Source of the DNA: an uncultured Planktomarina sp.
GTDB taxonomy: Bacteria > Pseudomonadota > Alphaproteobacteria > Rhodobacterales > Rhodobacteraceae
Length of the DNA stretch: 64,000 nt
Assembly (NCBI GenBank): GCA_943788425.1
Contig: CALSQF010000015.1
Location: 1 to 64,000, forward strand
Reading direction: 5' to 3'
Shown: in pieces, positions 1-8,376 of the stretch
Numbering within the stretch: the stretch's first letter is position 1
Layout: every line of letters starts with the position of its first letter
Notes under the pieces: model-generated
What the model saw: only the letters and a program-made list of their open reading frames with translations
Databases searched by the model: none
Told to the model about the DNA's origin: nothing
Made by a program: the position numbers and the translations under genes

Positions 1-2
1 CC

Positions 3-764
3 GTTCAGGGCATTGGGCTGGCCATAGCGACGGCTTTGGCCCGGCAAGGCGCGCGGATTGCGCTTCATGGGCTCGCGGATGCAGATCAGATCGCCGAGGC
101 CAGCCGGATCATCCGCGCGGCTGGCGCAGATGACGTGCGCTTCTTTGAGGGGGATATGCGCGATCCGGATGCCATCGAAACGTTGGTCTCTGATGTTGAG
201 GATTGGGGCCCCTTGGATATATTAGTCAATAACGCAGGTATTCAACGCACTGTTAGCTTGGAAGATTTGACCCGCGAGACCTGGGACGCGATTATTGCGG
301 TCAACCTCTCAGGTGCCCTGCATACGATGCGGCAGGCTTTGCCGAATATGGCGCGGCGTGGTTATGGCAGGGTGATAAATATTGCATCCGTACATGGTTT
401 GGTGGCCTCCAAAGAAAAAGCGCCCTATGTGGCTGCAAAATTTGGCTTGGTTGGCCTGTCGAAAGTGGCCGCATTGGAATATGCGGCTGTGGGCAGTGCT
501 GAGACCGGTGGGGTGACGGTGAATTGTATTTGTCCCGGCTGGACCGATACCCCCCTGATTGAACCGCAGATTATGGCGCGGGCTGAGAAATATGGTGGTG
601 ACTGGGCCGCAGGAAAGGTGGAATTGGTGGCGGAAAAGCAACCGTCCGCGCGCACCGCAGATCCTTCGGAGATTGGTGCCTTGGCGGTTTGGCTCTGCGC
701 ACCGATTGCCCATAATGTTACAGGTACAAGCATTCCCATTGACGGAGGATGGACCGCGCAATAG
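3..764 (+). CDS. bdhA: 3-hydroxybutyrate dehydrogenase (SDR family), 5' end outside window
   Basis: Short-chain dehydrogenase that oxidises 3-hydroxybutyrate to acetoacetate with NAD+, used in polyhydroxybutyrate and ketone-body turnover in the cytoplasm. The reading frame is open to the window edge and enters within the nucleotide-binding loop (VQGIGLAIATALARQGA), so only about the first 10 residues are missing. Visible SDR motifs are DILVNNAG, the catalytic serine in INIASVHG, the YVAAK Tyr/Lys pair and ICPGWTDTPL. The stretch around HGLVASKEKAPYVAAK and the end TGTSIPIDGGWTAQ are very close to known BdhA proteins. No neighbour in the window belongs to the same pathway; the upstream context is not visible. 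Confidence 0.85.
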   Translation, partial: VQGIGLAIATALARQGARIALHGLADADQIAEASRIIRAAGADDVRFFEGDMRDPDAIETLVSDVEDWGPLDILVNNAGIQRTVSLEDLTRETWDAIIAVNLSGALHTMRQALPNMARRGYGRVINIASVHGLVASKEKAPYVAAKFGLVGLSKVAALEYAAVGSAETGGVTVNCICPGWTDTPLIEPQIMARAEKYGGDWAAGKVELVAEKQPSARTADPSEIGALAVWLCAPIAHNVTGTSIPIDGGWTAQ

Positions 765-801
765 CGCATATCTGTTGGTATTGGTCGGCCTATAGGGTTC
801 G

Positions 802-833
802 CTTAACCCTCCAGTAAGTAGAGGCTTTAGGAG
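802..833 (+). promoter_or_regulatory. CueR-type promoter with long spacer and dyad operator
   Basis: TTAACC (803-808) and TAGGAG (828-833) are separated by 19 bases, the overlong spacer typical of MerR/CueR-activated promoters. The spacer carries an imperfect dyad, ACCCTCCA then TAGAGGCT, the layout of CueR boxes. It lies 21 bases upstream of the copA remnant and reads towards it and cueR. The -10 match is poor, as is usual for this class. Confidence 0.6.
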
Positions 834-854
834 GGGCGAAGCTAGGAGAGATTT

Positions 855-1241
855 ATGCGCGCGCCTGATACATTTGTGATGTCTGTGAGTAACATGAGCT
901 GCGCGTCCTGCCCCGGGCGGGTGGATAAGGCCTTGCGGCAATTGCCCGGCGTTTTTGCGGTAGATGTGAACCTTGCCACCGAGACGGCACAGGTGACCTA
1001 TGCGCCAGATCAGGCCAGTCGCGCCGATTTTCTTGGCGCGACCACTACGGCGGGCTATCCGGCGCAAGAGCATTCCGAAGACAGTCATGGGCAAGTACAG
1101 GCGCACAAACAATAGCTCGCCGAAGTCTATGGCCGGCGCAGCCGGCTGGCGGCGTTTCTGGCAGCAGCGGCTATGGCGCTGTCGTCCATCTTTGTTTTGG
1201 CCAATGCGCTGCGCTTGCGCTATGTTCGAGCGGCCAGATGA
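855..1241 (+). pseudogene. copA: Internally deleted copper-translocating P-type ATPase (copA remnant)
   Basis: CopA normally is an inner-membrane Cu(I)-exporting ATPase of 700-800 residues. Here the first roughly 70 residues form an N-terminal heavy-metal-associated domain with a metal-binding CxxC (MSCASC). A TAG follows at 1113-1115, and the same frame then continues as a typical CopA C-terminus: AAAAMALSSIFVLANALRLR, ending with TGA at 1239-1241. Everything between, meaning the membrane helices, CPC motif, DKTGT phosphorylation site and ATP-binding domain, is absent. The 5' part alone could be translated as an 86-residue HMA peptide and might act as a small copper chaperone, but the retained 3' end shows it is a deletion product. 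It sits between a CueR-type promoter and cueR, the usual copA-cueR arrangement. Confidence 0.8.
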
Positions 1242-1268
1242 GGGATTGTTAAGACGGAGGGTCGCGAT

Positions 1269-1658
1269 ATGAATATTGGTGAAGTGGCAAAAATGGCGGA
1301 CTTGCCGATCAAAACCATTCGCTACTATGAAGAAATTGGCTTTATTCAGCCCAAGCGCAGCGCCAATGGATATCGCAGCTTTCGCGAGAGCGATGTGCAT
1401 AAATTGGCATTTCTGGGCCGGGCGCGGTCTTTGGGGTTTTCTATCGAAGATTGCCGGGCCTTGCTGCAATTATATGCAAATGACACGCGTGCCAGTGCCG
1501 ATGTGAAGCAAATTGCCCAGGAACATTTGACGCGCATCGATGCCAAGGTCAAAGAATTGCAGGCCATGCGCAACACCCTATCGCATCTGATCGAAGCCTG
1601 CGCCGGCGATGACCGCCCCACGTGCCCAATCCTGTCCGATCTTGCGACGCTGAGTTGA
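1269..1658 (+). CDS. cueR: Copper-responsive MerR-family regulator CueR
   Basis: Cu(I)-sensing transcriptional activator of copper-export genes. The N-terminus (MNIGEVAKMADLPIKTIRYY) is the MerR winged helix-turn-helix, followed by a dimerisation coiled coil. Near the C-terminus two cysteines are separated by seven residues in ACAGDDRPTCPIL, the CueR Cu(I)-binding loop. Length is 129 residues, normal for CueR. The start is supported by GGAGGG about seven bases upstream. It follows the copA remnant in the same direction and presumably recognised the dyad at 803-833. With copA deleted here, its surviving target must be elsewhere or lost. Confidence 0.92.
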   Translation: MNIGEVAKMADLPIKTIRYYEEIGFIQPKRSANGYRSFRESDVHKLAFLGRARSLGFSIEDCRALLQLYANDTRASADVKQIAQEHLTRIDAKVKELQAMRNTLSHLIEACAGDDRPTCPILSDLATLS

Positions 1659-1710
1659 CCGATCACTGGCCCTAGGGCCTGTTGGCCGTGCTGCCGACGC
1701 GTCGCTGCGT

Positions 1711-1950
1711 TCAGCCTCCACCAACGAAACGGTCTGTTGGGCGATAGAAGGTTTTTTGGTTCCACAATCGTCCGAGCAGATCGCGCAACTCTGTGATCTC
1801 AGACTTAATCTCGTCAGGAAAAGACGCGTCTGGAGACGTTGCGGCTTCGATCATGCGCCGGGATCGGCGCGACACTTTTGCGCCAAGCGCGTCTTCGATG
1901 ATCTCCAAGTCGCGGACCGACAGGGTGAAGGTTTCATTTGGTTTTGTCAT
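1711..1950 (-). CDS. Conserved hypothetical protein, 79 aa
   Basis: Small, charged, probably cytoplasmic protein. I do not recognise a named domain. The start at 1950 (MTKPNETFTLSVRDLEIIEDALGA as its first residues) is preferred because GAGGAC lies just upstream; a start 15 bases earlier is possible. The middle is helical and rich in Arg/Glu (SRRSRRMIEAA), with a poly-Gly C-terminus. It is followed by a second small leftward gene of similar type upstream (1992-2192), suggesting a two-gene unit. No function can be assigned. Confidence 0.55.
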   Translation of the reverse strand: MTKPNETFTLSVRDLEIIEDALGAKVSRRSRRMIEAATSPDASFPDEIKSEITELRDLLGRLWNQKTFYRPTDRFVGGG

Positions 1951-1991
1951 GTGCTGTCCTCTCACGTGGAGCGAGTCTAAATCGGGCGAGG

Positions 1992-2192
1992 TTACACGCC
2001 GACCTGTTTCTGGGCGTCAAGCTTGCCAAGAAGCACACTGATCTCGCAGACCTCAGAATTGATACGTTTCATCGCTGAGGCTTTGTCTAAATTCCGGCTT
2101 TTAAAGGTCAGGTGTTTCAAGCGGTCATTCATCACCGCGGCGATGTGGTCGATTTCGGTATTGTCGAGGCGGTGCGCGTTCTGAACAGTCAT
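1992..2192 (-). CDS. Conserved hypothetical protein, 66 aa
   Basis: Small hypothetical protein beginning MTVQNAHRLDNTEIDHIAAV. The ATG at 2192 has an AGGGA ribosome binding site about five bases upstream, supporting real translation. It is predicted helical, with no signal peptide or membrane segment and no motif I recognise. It lies about 40 bases upstream of the other small leftward gene and may be co-transcribed with it. Confidence 0.5.
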   Translation of the reverse strand: MTVQNAHRLDNTEIDHIAAVMNDRLKHLTFKSRNLDKASAMKRINSEVCEISVLLGKLDAQKQVGV

Positions 2193-2400
2193 TGCGGTCC
2201 CTTTTTTCTGTTTCCGTTGACGGTTAAATTATAGGTGAGTCGTAAAAAGTAAAGGAATACAATGGAATACTTTAAAATCCTTGTGGTTTCATAGGCTTCG
2301 CTCGATGTTGAAATCTCAAAGTCTTTTTCGCTTGGGCTTTTCTTTCGACGGATGCATCTTAGTTAAAAACGCTCAGGTGAAGCACGAGGACAAAAACACT

Positions 2401-2619
2401 GTGGGCGCCACATCGAAGATTTTGAGTGAAAAAGACATCAGCGAGGTTATTGAAATGGCCCTGTCTGACCATGTGTCGTTCTCTGATATCCAAAACCTAC
2501 ATGGGCTGCGCGAGGCAGACGTGAAGCTGTTGATGCGCAAGACTTTGAAGGCTGGCAGCTACCGGGCCTGGCGCAAAAGGGTGCATGATTTTGGCAGCCG
2601 GCGGGCGCATTACAAATGA
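2401..2619 (+). CDS. TIGR03643 / DUF2805 family protein
   Basis: Small conserved protein of unknown function. The conserved core is plain: SEVIEMALSDHVSFSDIQ, then GLREADVKLLMRKTLKAGSY and RAWRKRV. I place the start at GTG 2401, giving 72 residues, which matches the family length, with GAGGA ten bases upstream. An in-frame TTG at 2281 would add 40 unconserved residues, and a TTG at 2422 is also possible. Its stop overlaps the start of the following DUF2256 gene (ATGA), so the two are translationally coupled. In other proteobacteria these two families often sit near photolyase/cryptochrome genes; none is visible here. Confidence 0.75.
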   Translation: MGATSKILSEKDISEVIEMALSDHVSFSDIQNLHGLREADVKLLMRKTLKAGSYRAWRKRVHDFGSRRAHYK

Positions 2620-2792
2620 AAATGCAAAAGAAATCTGATCTGCCCTCGAAGATTTGCCGAACCTGTGCGCGGCCCTATGTATGGCGCAAAAAATGGGCGA
2701 AGACATGGGATGAAGTGCGATATTGTTCGCAGAAGTGCCGCATGATGCGAAAGCCGACCGCTGTGGTCGCTGGAGGCGATGAGAAAAATTGA
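2616..2792 (+). CDS. DUF2256 family zinc-ribbon-like small protein, 58 aa
   Basis: This short gene begins at ATG 2616, overlapping the upstream stop by four bases. It encodes MKMQKKSDLPSKICRTCARP followed by YVWRKKWAKTWDEVRYCSQK and CRMMRKP. The pattern KSDLPSKIC-x2-C, RP-Y-x-WRKKW and YCS-x2-C is diagnostic of DUF2256, and the four cysteines suggest a small metal-binding ribbon. The function is unknown. The coupled upstream TIGR03643 gene is its frequent neighbour. A strong hairpin terminator follows at 2800. Confidence 0.85.
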   Translation: MKMQKKSDLPSKICRTCARPYVWRKKWAKTWDEVRYCSQKCRMMRKPTAVVAGGDEKN

Positions 2793-2799
2793 AGCTGTG

Positions 2800-2825
2800 C
2801 CGAGCGGGATGCATGTCCCGCTCGG
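2800..2825. terminator. Bidirectional hairpin terminator
   Basis: A perfect 10-bp stem, CCGAGCGGGA (2800-2809) with TCCCGCTCGG (2816-2825), closes a 6-base loop and is followed by TCGTCTTT. It lies between the convergent ends of the DUF2256 gene (stop 2792) and the isocitrate dehydrogenase gene (stop 2840). Confidence 0.75.
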
Positions 2826-2839
2826 TCGTCTTTGCGTGT

Positions 2840-5029
2840 TTAGTCTATGATGGCGTTTAACGTGGCAGAAGGGCGCATCACCGCAGCGGTTTTATCGGCA
2901 TCTGTCCGATAATATCCGCCAAGATCCGCCGCCGTACCCTGAACCGCTGCGAGTTCTGCCAAAATGGCCTCCTCTCCGTCCGTCAAAGCTTTTGCGATGG
3001 GCGCGAAATGGGCTGCGAGCTCTGCATCACTGTTTTGCGTCGCAAGCGCATTGGCCCAGTAGCGCGCGAACCAATAATGGCTGTTGCGGTTGTCAGGCTC
3101 ACCAACCTTGCGGGAGGGTGAGCGGCTTTCGTCCAAAATGGACTGGGTGGCCGCATCAACGGCTTGTCCCAAAACACGGGCCTTGCTGTTGTTTTTTGCT
3201 TCAGCCAGGAAGGTCAAGCTTTCGCCTAAGGCGCAGAATTCGCCCAGGCTGTCCCAACGTAGATGGTTCTCCTCGTTGAGCTGTTGAACGTGTTTGGGCG
3301 CAGAGCCGCCTGCGCCAGTTTCAAACAAACCGCCACCGTTCATCAGTTTTACAACCGATAGCATTTTTGCCGATGTGGCCAATTCCAAGATTGGGAACAG
3401 ATCGGTGAGGTAATCGCGCAAAACATTTCCGGTGATGGCAATGGAGTTTTTGCCCTTCGTGATGATTTCAAGCGATGCCCTGGTGGCGTCGCGTGGCGTC
3501 ATGATGTCAAATTTATCTGCCACGCCTTTGGCGTCCAAGAGTGGTTTGACATAGGCAATCAATTCCGCATCATGGCCGCGGTCGGCGTCAAGCCAGAAAA
3601 TCGCGTTACAATTCTCGGCTTTTTGCCGGGAAATCGCGAGGTTTACCCAATCTTCGATCGGTGCTTTTTTGGTTGAGGCCGAGCGCCAAATGTCACCGGC
3701 TTCGACGGTATGTTCGTGCAATACGGTTCCATCGGCCAGGATCATTTTGATCGTGCCGGCCTCTGGCACTTCAAAGGTCGTAGGGTGTGAGCCGTATTCT
3801 TCGGCTTTTTGAGCCATGAGGCCGACGTTTTGCACCGTACCAGCGGTAGCTGGGTTCAACTTGCCGTTCTGTTTAAAGAATTTGATGGTCTCGTCGTAGA
3901 CCGGGGCATAGGAATTGTCAGGAATGACGCAATTGGTTTCTGATTCCTGCCCGTCTGGGCCCCAGCCTTTGCCGCCTGCGCGGATCAGCGCGGGCATGGA
4001 GGCGTCGATGATGACATCGGAGGACACATGCAGATTGCTGATGCCCTTGTCGCTGTCGACCATATACATAGGCGGTCGTGCGGCGATGCAGTTGTTGATA
4101 TCGGCGAGAATTTCCGCGTTGTCTTTGACGCGCTCGAGCAAGTCACCCAAACCGAAATTGGGGTTCACGCCGAGCTCAGCAAGCGCGCTGCCATGGGCTT
4201 GGAAAACCGGGGCGAGGAAGGTTTTGACCGCATGGCCGAAAATGATTGGATCGGAGACCTTCATCATCGTTGATTTCAGATGCAATGAGAATAAAGTGCC
4301 GTCGGATTTTGTGCGCTCAATTTCTGCTGCCAAAAATTCTTTGAGAGCCGCGGCACTCATGAAGGTGGCGTCAACCACGGTTCCGGCGGTGTAGAGGATA
4401 TCATCCTTCAGGATGATTTCGCCATCGGCAGTTTCCAAAACGATTTTTGCGGTGGTATCTTCTGGTAGTGTGGCAGATTTTTCATTTGAAAAGAAATCGT
4501 TGCCGTTCATGGAGGACACGCGTGTCTTGCTGTCGGCGGCCCAATCGCCCATGCGGTGGGGATTGTTTTGTGCGAAATTCTTAACGGCCTTGGCCGCACG
4601 GCGATCAGAATTGCCTTCGCGCAGAACCGGGTTTACCGCGGAGCCTTTGAGGGCATCATATTTTGCGCGGACGGCTTTTTCGGCGTCCGTTTGCGGCGCT
4701 TCAGGATAGTCGGGCAAAGCATAGCCTTTGGCTTGTAATTCCTTCACGGCTGCAACCAGTTGCGGCACGGACGCGGAGATATTTGGTAGTTTGATGACAT
4801 TGGCATCGGCCGTTTTCACCAAGCGGCCCAGCTCGGCCAGATCATCGGGTTGGCGTTGCTCTTCGCTGAGGTAATCTGGAAAGGCTGCCAGGATGCGCCC
4901 AGCCAAGCTGATGTCTTTGGTGCCGATGGTCACGCCCGCTGCAGCGGAAAATTTTTGGAGAATCGGGAGGAAGGATGCGGAGGCAAGCTCCGGCGCTTCA
5001 TCAACTTTTGTATAAATAATATCAGTCAT
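2840..5029 (-). CDS. icd: Isocitrate dehydrogenase (NADP+), monomeric type
   Basis: TCA-cycle enzyme converting isocitrate to 2-oxoglutarate and CO2 with NADP+. At 729 residues it is the monomeric class (usual length about 740), unrelated in length to the dimeric enzyme of about 400 residues. Recognisable family blocks are near [51 protein letters not shown], and [20 protein letters not shown] followed by [10 protein letters not shown]. The start at 5029 has AAGGAA upstream. The gene stands alone, between a terminator and a leftward transporter gene. Confidence 0.97.
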   Translation of the reverse strand: MTDIIYTKVDEAPELASASFLPILQKFSAAAGVTIGTKDISLAGRILAAFPDYLSEEQRQPDDLAELGRLVKTADANVIKLPNISASVPQLVAAVKELQAKGYALPDYPEAPQTDAEKAVRAKYDALKGSAVNPVLREGNSDRRAAKAVKNFAQNNPHRMGDWAADSKTRVSSMNGNDFFSNEKSATLPEDTTAKIVLETADGEIILKDDILYTAGTVVDATFMSAAALKEFLAAEIERTKSDGTLFSLHLKSTMMKVSDPIIFGHAVKTFLAPVFQAHGSALAELGVNPNFGLGDLLERVKDNAEILADINNCIAARPPMYMVDSDKGISNLHVSSDVIIDASMPALIRAGGKGWGPDGQESETNCVIPDNSYAPVYDETIKFFKQNGKLNPATAGTVQNVGLMAQKAEEYGSHPTTFEVPEAGTIKMILADGTVLHEHTVEAGDIWRSASTKKAPIEDWVNLAISRQKAENCNAIFWLDADRGHDAELIAYVKPLLDAKGVADKFDIMTPRDATRASLEIITKGKNSIAITGNVLRDYLTDLFPILELATSAKMLSVVKLMNGGGLFETGAGGSAPKHVQQLNEENHLRWDSLGEFCALGESLTFLAEAKNNSKARVLGQAVDAATQSILDESRSPSRKVGEPDNRNSHYWFARYWANALATQNSDAELAAHFAPIAKALTDGEEAILAELAAVQGTAADLGGYYRTDADKTAAVMRPSATLNAIID

Positions 5030-5144
5030 AGTGCATTCCTTGCGGCTAGATTTGCCCTCTCATAGCGAATAAGAATGCAAAGGTCGATGGTATACCGTGG
5101 TATGCGAAATATTTTTTTAATAAGATATGACGCTGTGGATAGGC

Positions 5145-6053
5145 CTAAAGCGGAGATTGTGCGCGGTTGCGGTTGCGACCCAAGCGCTGCTCTCGCCAGA
5201 GGATCACCACGCCGGAGGTGATGATGACCAAGGCGCCGGTTATGGTCCAAGCGGTTGGGATCTCGCTGAACCAGAAGTAGGCCAATGCCAAGGCCAGCAA
5301 CATTGAAGTGTAGTCAAAAGGGGCCACCACTGAGGCTGGTGCATTGCGATATGCAGCGGTGAGGCAAATCTGCCCAATTCCGCCGATCACACCGGCGGTG
5401 ACCAGCATCGCGGTCGCTTCGACGGAGGGTTTGACCCAACCGAAAGGCAGTGTGAACAGGGACAACACAGTGATGAGCAACGAGAAATAAAAGACAATCT
5501 GCGCTGTTCCCTCTGTTGCCACCATTCGCCGGACGAAAATTTGCGCCAAGGCAGCCAAAGCGGTTGATCCCAAGATTGCAGTGGCGCCGATTACTTCTAT
5601 TGTGCTGCGTGCACCGTCCATATTTAAGGTCGGCCAAAGGACGATAAGTACACCAACAAAGCCCAAAGCCACGGTTGTGAGGCGGAAGGCCCGCACGGTC
5701 TCTCCCAAGATCAACGCGGCTAAAACTGTCAGAATCAAAGGAGTGGTAAAGCCCAGGGCGGCCACCTCTGGAAAGCTCAGCACCCCAAGAGCGAAAAATC
5801 GCAAAGACATAGAGGCCGCGCCGGCCAGGCCGCGCCATGTGTGGTCTAAAATATTGGACGTGCGCAGAGCTTTTGGAAAATCCCCGCGTATCGAGAGCCA
5901 GCCAATCACCACCAAAAGCGTGAAGAATGCCCGAAAGAACACTTGTTGCCCGGTCGGCACCTCTTGGGATGTGGCTTTGATCAGCGCCATCATAAAGGTA
6001 AATATCGAAACCGCTGTCACTTTCAGCGCGATGCCGCGGATGTTATCGGTCAT
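5145..6053 (-). CDS. EamA/DMT-family transporter
   Basis: Inner-membrane protein of the drug/metabolite transporter superfamily. It has 302 residues, the usual length, with about ten hydrophobic segments arranged as two EamA repeats. The second repeat is visible in VVAPFDYTSMLLALALAYFW and the terminal helix near ITGALVIITSGVVILW. The C-terminus is short and basic (REQRLGRNRNRAQ). Such proteins export or import small metabolites; the substrate cannot be read from sequence. It is not linked to an operon. Confidence 0.85.
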   Translation of the reverse strand: MTDNIRGIALKVTAVSIFTFMMALIKATSQEVPTGQQVFFRAFFTLLVVIGWLSIRGDFPKALRTSNILDHTWRGLAGAASMSLRFFALGVLSFPEVAALGFTTPLILTVLAALILGETVRAFRLTTVALGFVGVLIVLWPTLNMDGARSTIEVIGATAILGSTALAALAQIFVRRMVATEGTAQIVFYFSLLITVLSLFTLPFGWVKPSVEATAMLVTAGVIGGIGQICLTAAYRNAPASVVAPFDYTSMLLALALAYFWFSEIPTAWTITGALVIITSGVVILWREQRLGRNRNRAQSPL

Positions 6054-6292
6054 CTCTGTCCAATCTGGCCCTTTGGATTGCAGCCTGTGTGAGTTTACGC
6101 CAGCCTAGGAAGATGCAAAACGCGGCGATTGACAAGCCCTGTAAATTTTACCGAATTTTCAAAGGAAGGGTCTGGTTAATAGATCAAAGCGCAGAGTTCC
6201 TATAATATTACATTCATACATGCGCATTTATGATTGCATTATTGGCTTGTTTCTTGTTTCCTGTGCAGGTGTCAATAAGGGAGGACGGGTTC

Positions 6293-6997
6293 TTGCACCG
6301 CAATCGTGGAACATTTTTTGTGCTTGCGGCTTTCTTTTTAACCGGAATGGCTCAGGCTAGCGGCATGGGAGATCCGGCTCTGGGCGCTGCTGTTTTTAAG
6401 AAATGCCAATCGTGCCATCAAGTTGGCGACCAGGCGAAAAACCGAGTGGGCCCACAACTGAATGATATTTTGGGACGCACTGCCGGCGGGCTGGGAGGGG
6501 CCAAATACTCTAAGAGTATGATCCAAGCCGGGCAAGATGGGCTGGTTTGGTCTGAAGACACTTTGGACAGCTTTCTTGAGAGACCAAAATCTTTGGTGGC
6601 CAAGACTCGGATGAGTTTCCGAGGCCTTAAGGATCCAGAAGATCGGGCAAATCTGATAGCTTATCTGCGGTCGTTTTCTAAGGGATCGATCGGCGCGTCA
6701 AACATGCAAGAGACAGGGCAGGGGATCGACATAAAGCTTGATCCCTCGGTGCTGGCCATGGTGGGAGACGCAGAATATGGTGAATATCTCTCCAGTGAAT
6801 GTTTGACCTGTCATCAAAGCAGCGGGTCCAATGATGGCATCCCTGGAATCACCGCGTGGCCTACAGAAGATTTTGTGATTGCCATGCATGCCTACAAACA
6901 AAAAATTAGATCACACCCTGTCATGCAAATGATGGCAGGGCGTCTGTCTGATGAAGAGATCGCAGCACTTGCGGCGTATTTTAGTGACCTGGAATAA
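6293..6997 (+). CDS. Diheme c-type cytochrome, SoxE/FccA-like electron acceptor
   Basis: Periplasmic electron-transfer subunit for the flavoprotein encoded directly downstream. I choose the TTG at 6293 because GGGAGGA lies seven bases upstream and the protein then begins with a proper signal peptide (MHRNRGTFFVLAAFFLTGMA, cut near QAS). An in-frame ATG at 6230 would put an extra hydrophobic stretch before it. Domain 1 is a class I cytochrome c with CQSCH and KTRMSFRGL near the methionine ligand. Domain 2 has CLTCH and resembles the cytochrome subunit of sulfide dehydrogenase (MQMMAGRLSDEEIAALAAYF). Gene order with the FccB/SoxF gene, 26 bases apart, supports a joint complex. Confidence 0.85.
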   Translation: MHRNRGTFFVLAAFFLTGMAQASGMGDPALGAAVFKKCQSCHQVGDQAKNRVGPQLNDILGRTAGGLGGAKYSKSMIQAGQDGLVWSEDTLDSFLERPKSLVAKTRMSFRGLKDPEDRANLIAYLRSFSKGSIGASNMQETGQGIDIKLDPSVLAMVGDAEYGEYLSSECLTCHQSSGSNDGIPGITAWPTEDFVIAMHAYKQKIRSHPVMQMMAGRLSDEEIAALAAYFSDLE

Positions 6998-7023
6998 CAG
7001 GCAAAACTCTGGGAGGAGAACAC

Positions 7024-8289
7024 ATGAAACTGAATAGACGTGTATTTATGGGCAGTGGCGCCGCAGCGGCAACCGCTTTGGCAGCGCCCATGGCCTTCGC
7101 CGGTGGCCATGGAAAGCCGCGGGTTGTGGTTGTTGGCGGCGGGGCCGGCGGTGCGACCGCGGCGCGCTACATCGCCAAAGACAGCAAAGGCGCGGTTGAC
7201 GTCACCTTGATCGAACCTTCGCGCATGTACTACACTTGCTTCTTTTCGAATCTTTATCTCGGTGGGATCAAAACCATTGATGATCTCGGACATTCTTACG
7301 GCACAATGGCCGCCGGCGGTGTGAACGTTGTGCATGATTGGGCTGTTGGCGTGGACCGCGATGCGAAGACAGTGACATTGGCCGGTGGTGCATCGGTGCC
7401 TTATGACCAGCTCATTCTCTCTCCTGGGATTGATTTTGTCGAAGGGGCTGTTGCCGGCTGGGATCTGTCGTCGCAAAACGCCATGCCTCATGCCTACAAA
7501 GGTGGTTCACAAACAGAATTGCTCAAAGCGCAAATTGCCGCGATGCCCCAGGGCGGCACTTTCGCCATGGTTGCGCCGCCCAATCCCTACCGCTGCCCTC
7601 CTGGGCCTTATGAGCGGGTCTCAATGGTGGCGCATTATCTGAAGGCCAATAATCCGACCGCAAAGATCATTGTGGCAGATCCGAAACCGAAATTCTCGAA
7701 GCAAGGCTTGTTCCAAGAAGGTTGGGGCAAACATTACAGCGGGATGATCGATTGGATTGGCGATGATTTCGGTGGCGGAAACGTTTCGGTGGACCCCGGC
7801 GCCATGACGGTGACAATTGATGGTGAAGTGACCAAAGTTGACGTCTGTAACGTGATCCCCGCCATGAAAGCGGGCCGTATCGCCGAGCTTGCTGGTGTGA
7901 CCGACGGCAAGTTTGCCCCGGTCAACGCGATTGACATGTCCACGAAAGCGGATGCGGATGTCTATGTTCTGGGCGATGCCTCTCAACAAGGCGACATGCC
8001 AAAGTCAGGCTTCTCTGCAAATAGCCAAGCCAAGGTCTGCGCTAATGCCGTGCGCGGGGCGTTGACGGGATCTCGCGTTTTCCCAGCAAAATTCTCGAAC
8101 ACATGCTGGTCTTTGATTGACACCAATGATGGTGTGAAAGTCGGTGCAACTTATGAAGCCACCGATGAAAAGATTGCAAAGGTCGATGGTTTCATCTCAG
8201 CTACAGGCGAGACCGCCGAAGTGCGCAAAGCCACCTACGAGGAATCCGAAGGTTGGTATGCAGGCATCACCGCGGATATGTTCGGCTAA
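7024..8289 (+). CDS. fccB: Flavocytochrome c sulfide dehydrogenase flavoprotein subunit (FccB/SoxF)
   Basis: Periplasmic FAD enzyme oxidising sulfide to sulfur species and passing electrons to the cytochrome encoded upstream. It has a Tat signal (RRVFMGSGAAAATALAAP), an FAD-binding Rossmann motif (VVVVGGGAGGATAARYI), and TCFFSN, where the cysteine matches the covalent FAD attachment of FccB proteins. Two further cysteines, in YRCPPGPYER and SNTCWSLI, match the redox-active pair. The C-terminal FCSD domain carries GWYAGITADMFG. At 421 residues the length is normal. GGAGGAG precedes the start. No other sox genes are in the window, so this is a stand-alone SoxEF/FccAB unit. Confidence 0.9.
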   Translation: MKLNRRVFMGSGAAAATALAAPMAFAGGHGKPRVVVVGGGAGGATAARYIAKDSKGAVDVTLIEPSRMYYTCFFSNLYLGGIKTIDDLGHSYGTMAAGGVNVVHDWAVGVDRDAKTVTLAGGASVPYDQLILSPGIDFVEGAVAGWDLSSQNAMPHAYKGGSQTELLKAQIAAMPQGGTFAMVAPPNPYRCPPGPYERVSMVAHYLKANNPTAKIIVADPKPKFSKQGLFQEGWGKHYSGMIDWIGDDFGGGNVSVDPGAMTVTIDGEVTKVDVCNVIPAMKAGRIAELAGVTDGKFAPVNAIDMSTKADADVYVLGDASQQGDMPKSGFSANSQAKVCANAVRGALTGSRVFPAKFSNTCWSLIDTNDGVKVGATYEATDEKIAKVDGFISATGETAEVRKATYEESEGWYAGITADMFG

Positions 8290-8296
8290 ACCTCTT

Positions 8297-8330
8297 GGGG
8301 GGCTTTGATGATGGTCATAGTCCCCCTTAT
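8297..8330 (+). terminator. Probable hairpin terminator after fccB
   Basis: GGGGGGCT (8297-8304) pairs with AGTCCCCC (8319-8326), with one G-T wobble across a 14-base loop, followed by TTATTAA. It lies just downstream of the sulfide dehydrogenase stop at 8289. Confidence 0.5.
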
Positions 8331-8376
8331 TAATTTGATACTGGCCCGAGCCTAACTGCGCGCATTGCGCCAAGAC

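Noticed and set aside
855-1115. Calling the HMA frame a simple intact copper chaperone gene
   Set aside because: The CopA C-terminus continues in the same frame after the stop, showing a deletion remnant; translation of the peptide remains possible.
309-1469. A 386-codon minus-strand frame across bdhA, the copA remnant and cueR
   Set aside because: It is antisense to recognisable genes, has no conserved motif and no ribosome binding site; it is a by-product of codon bias.
6129-6157. TTGACA upstream of the cytochrome gene as a promoter
   Set aside because: The -35 match is good but no convincing -10 box follows at 16-18 bases.
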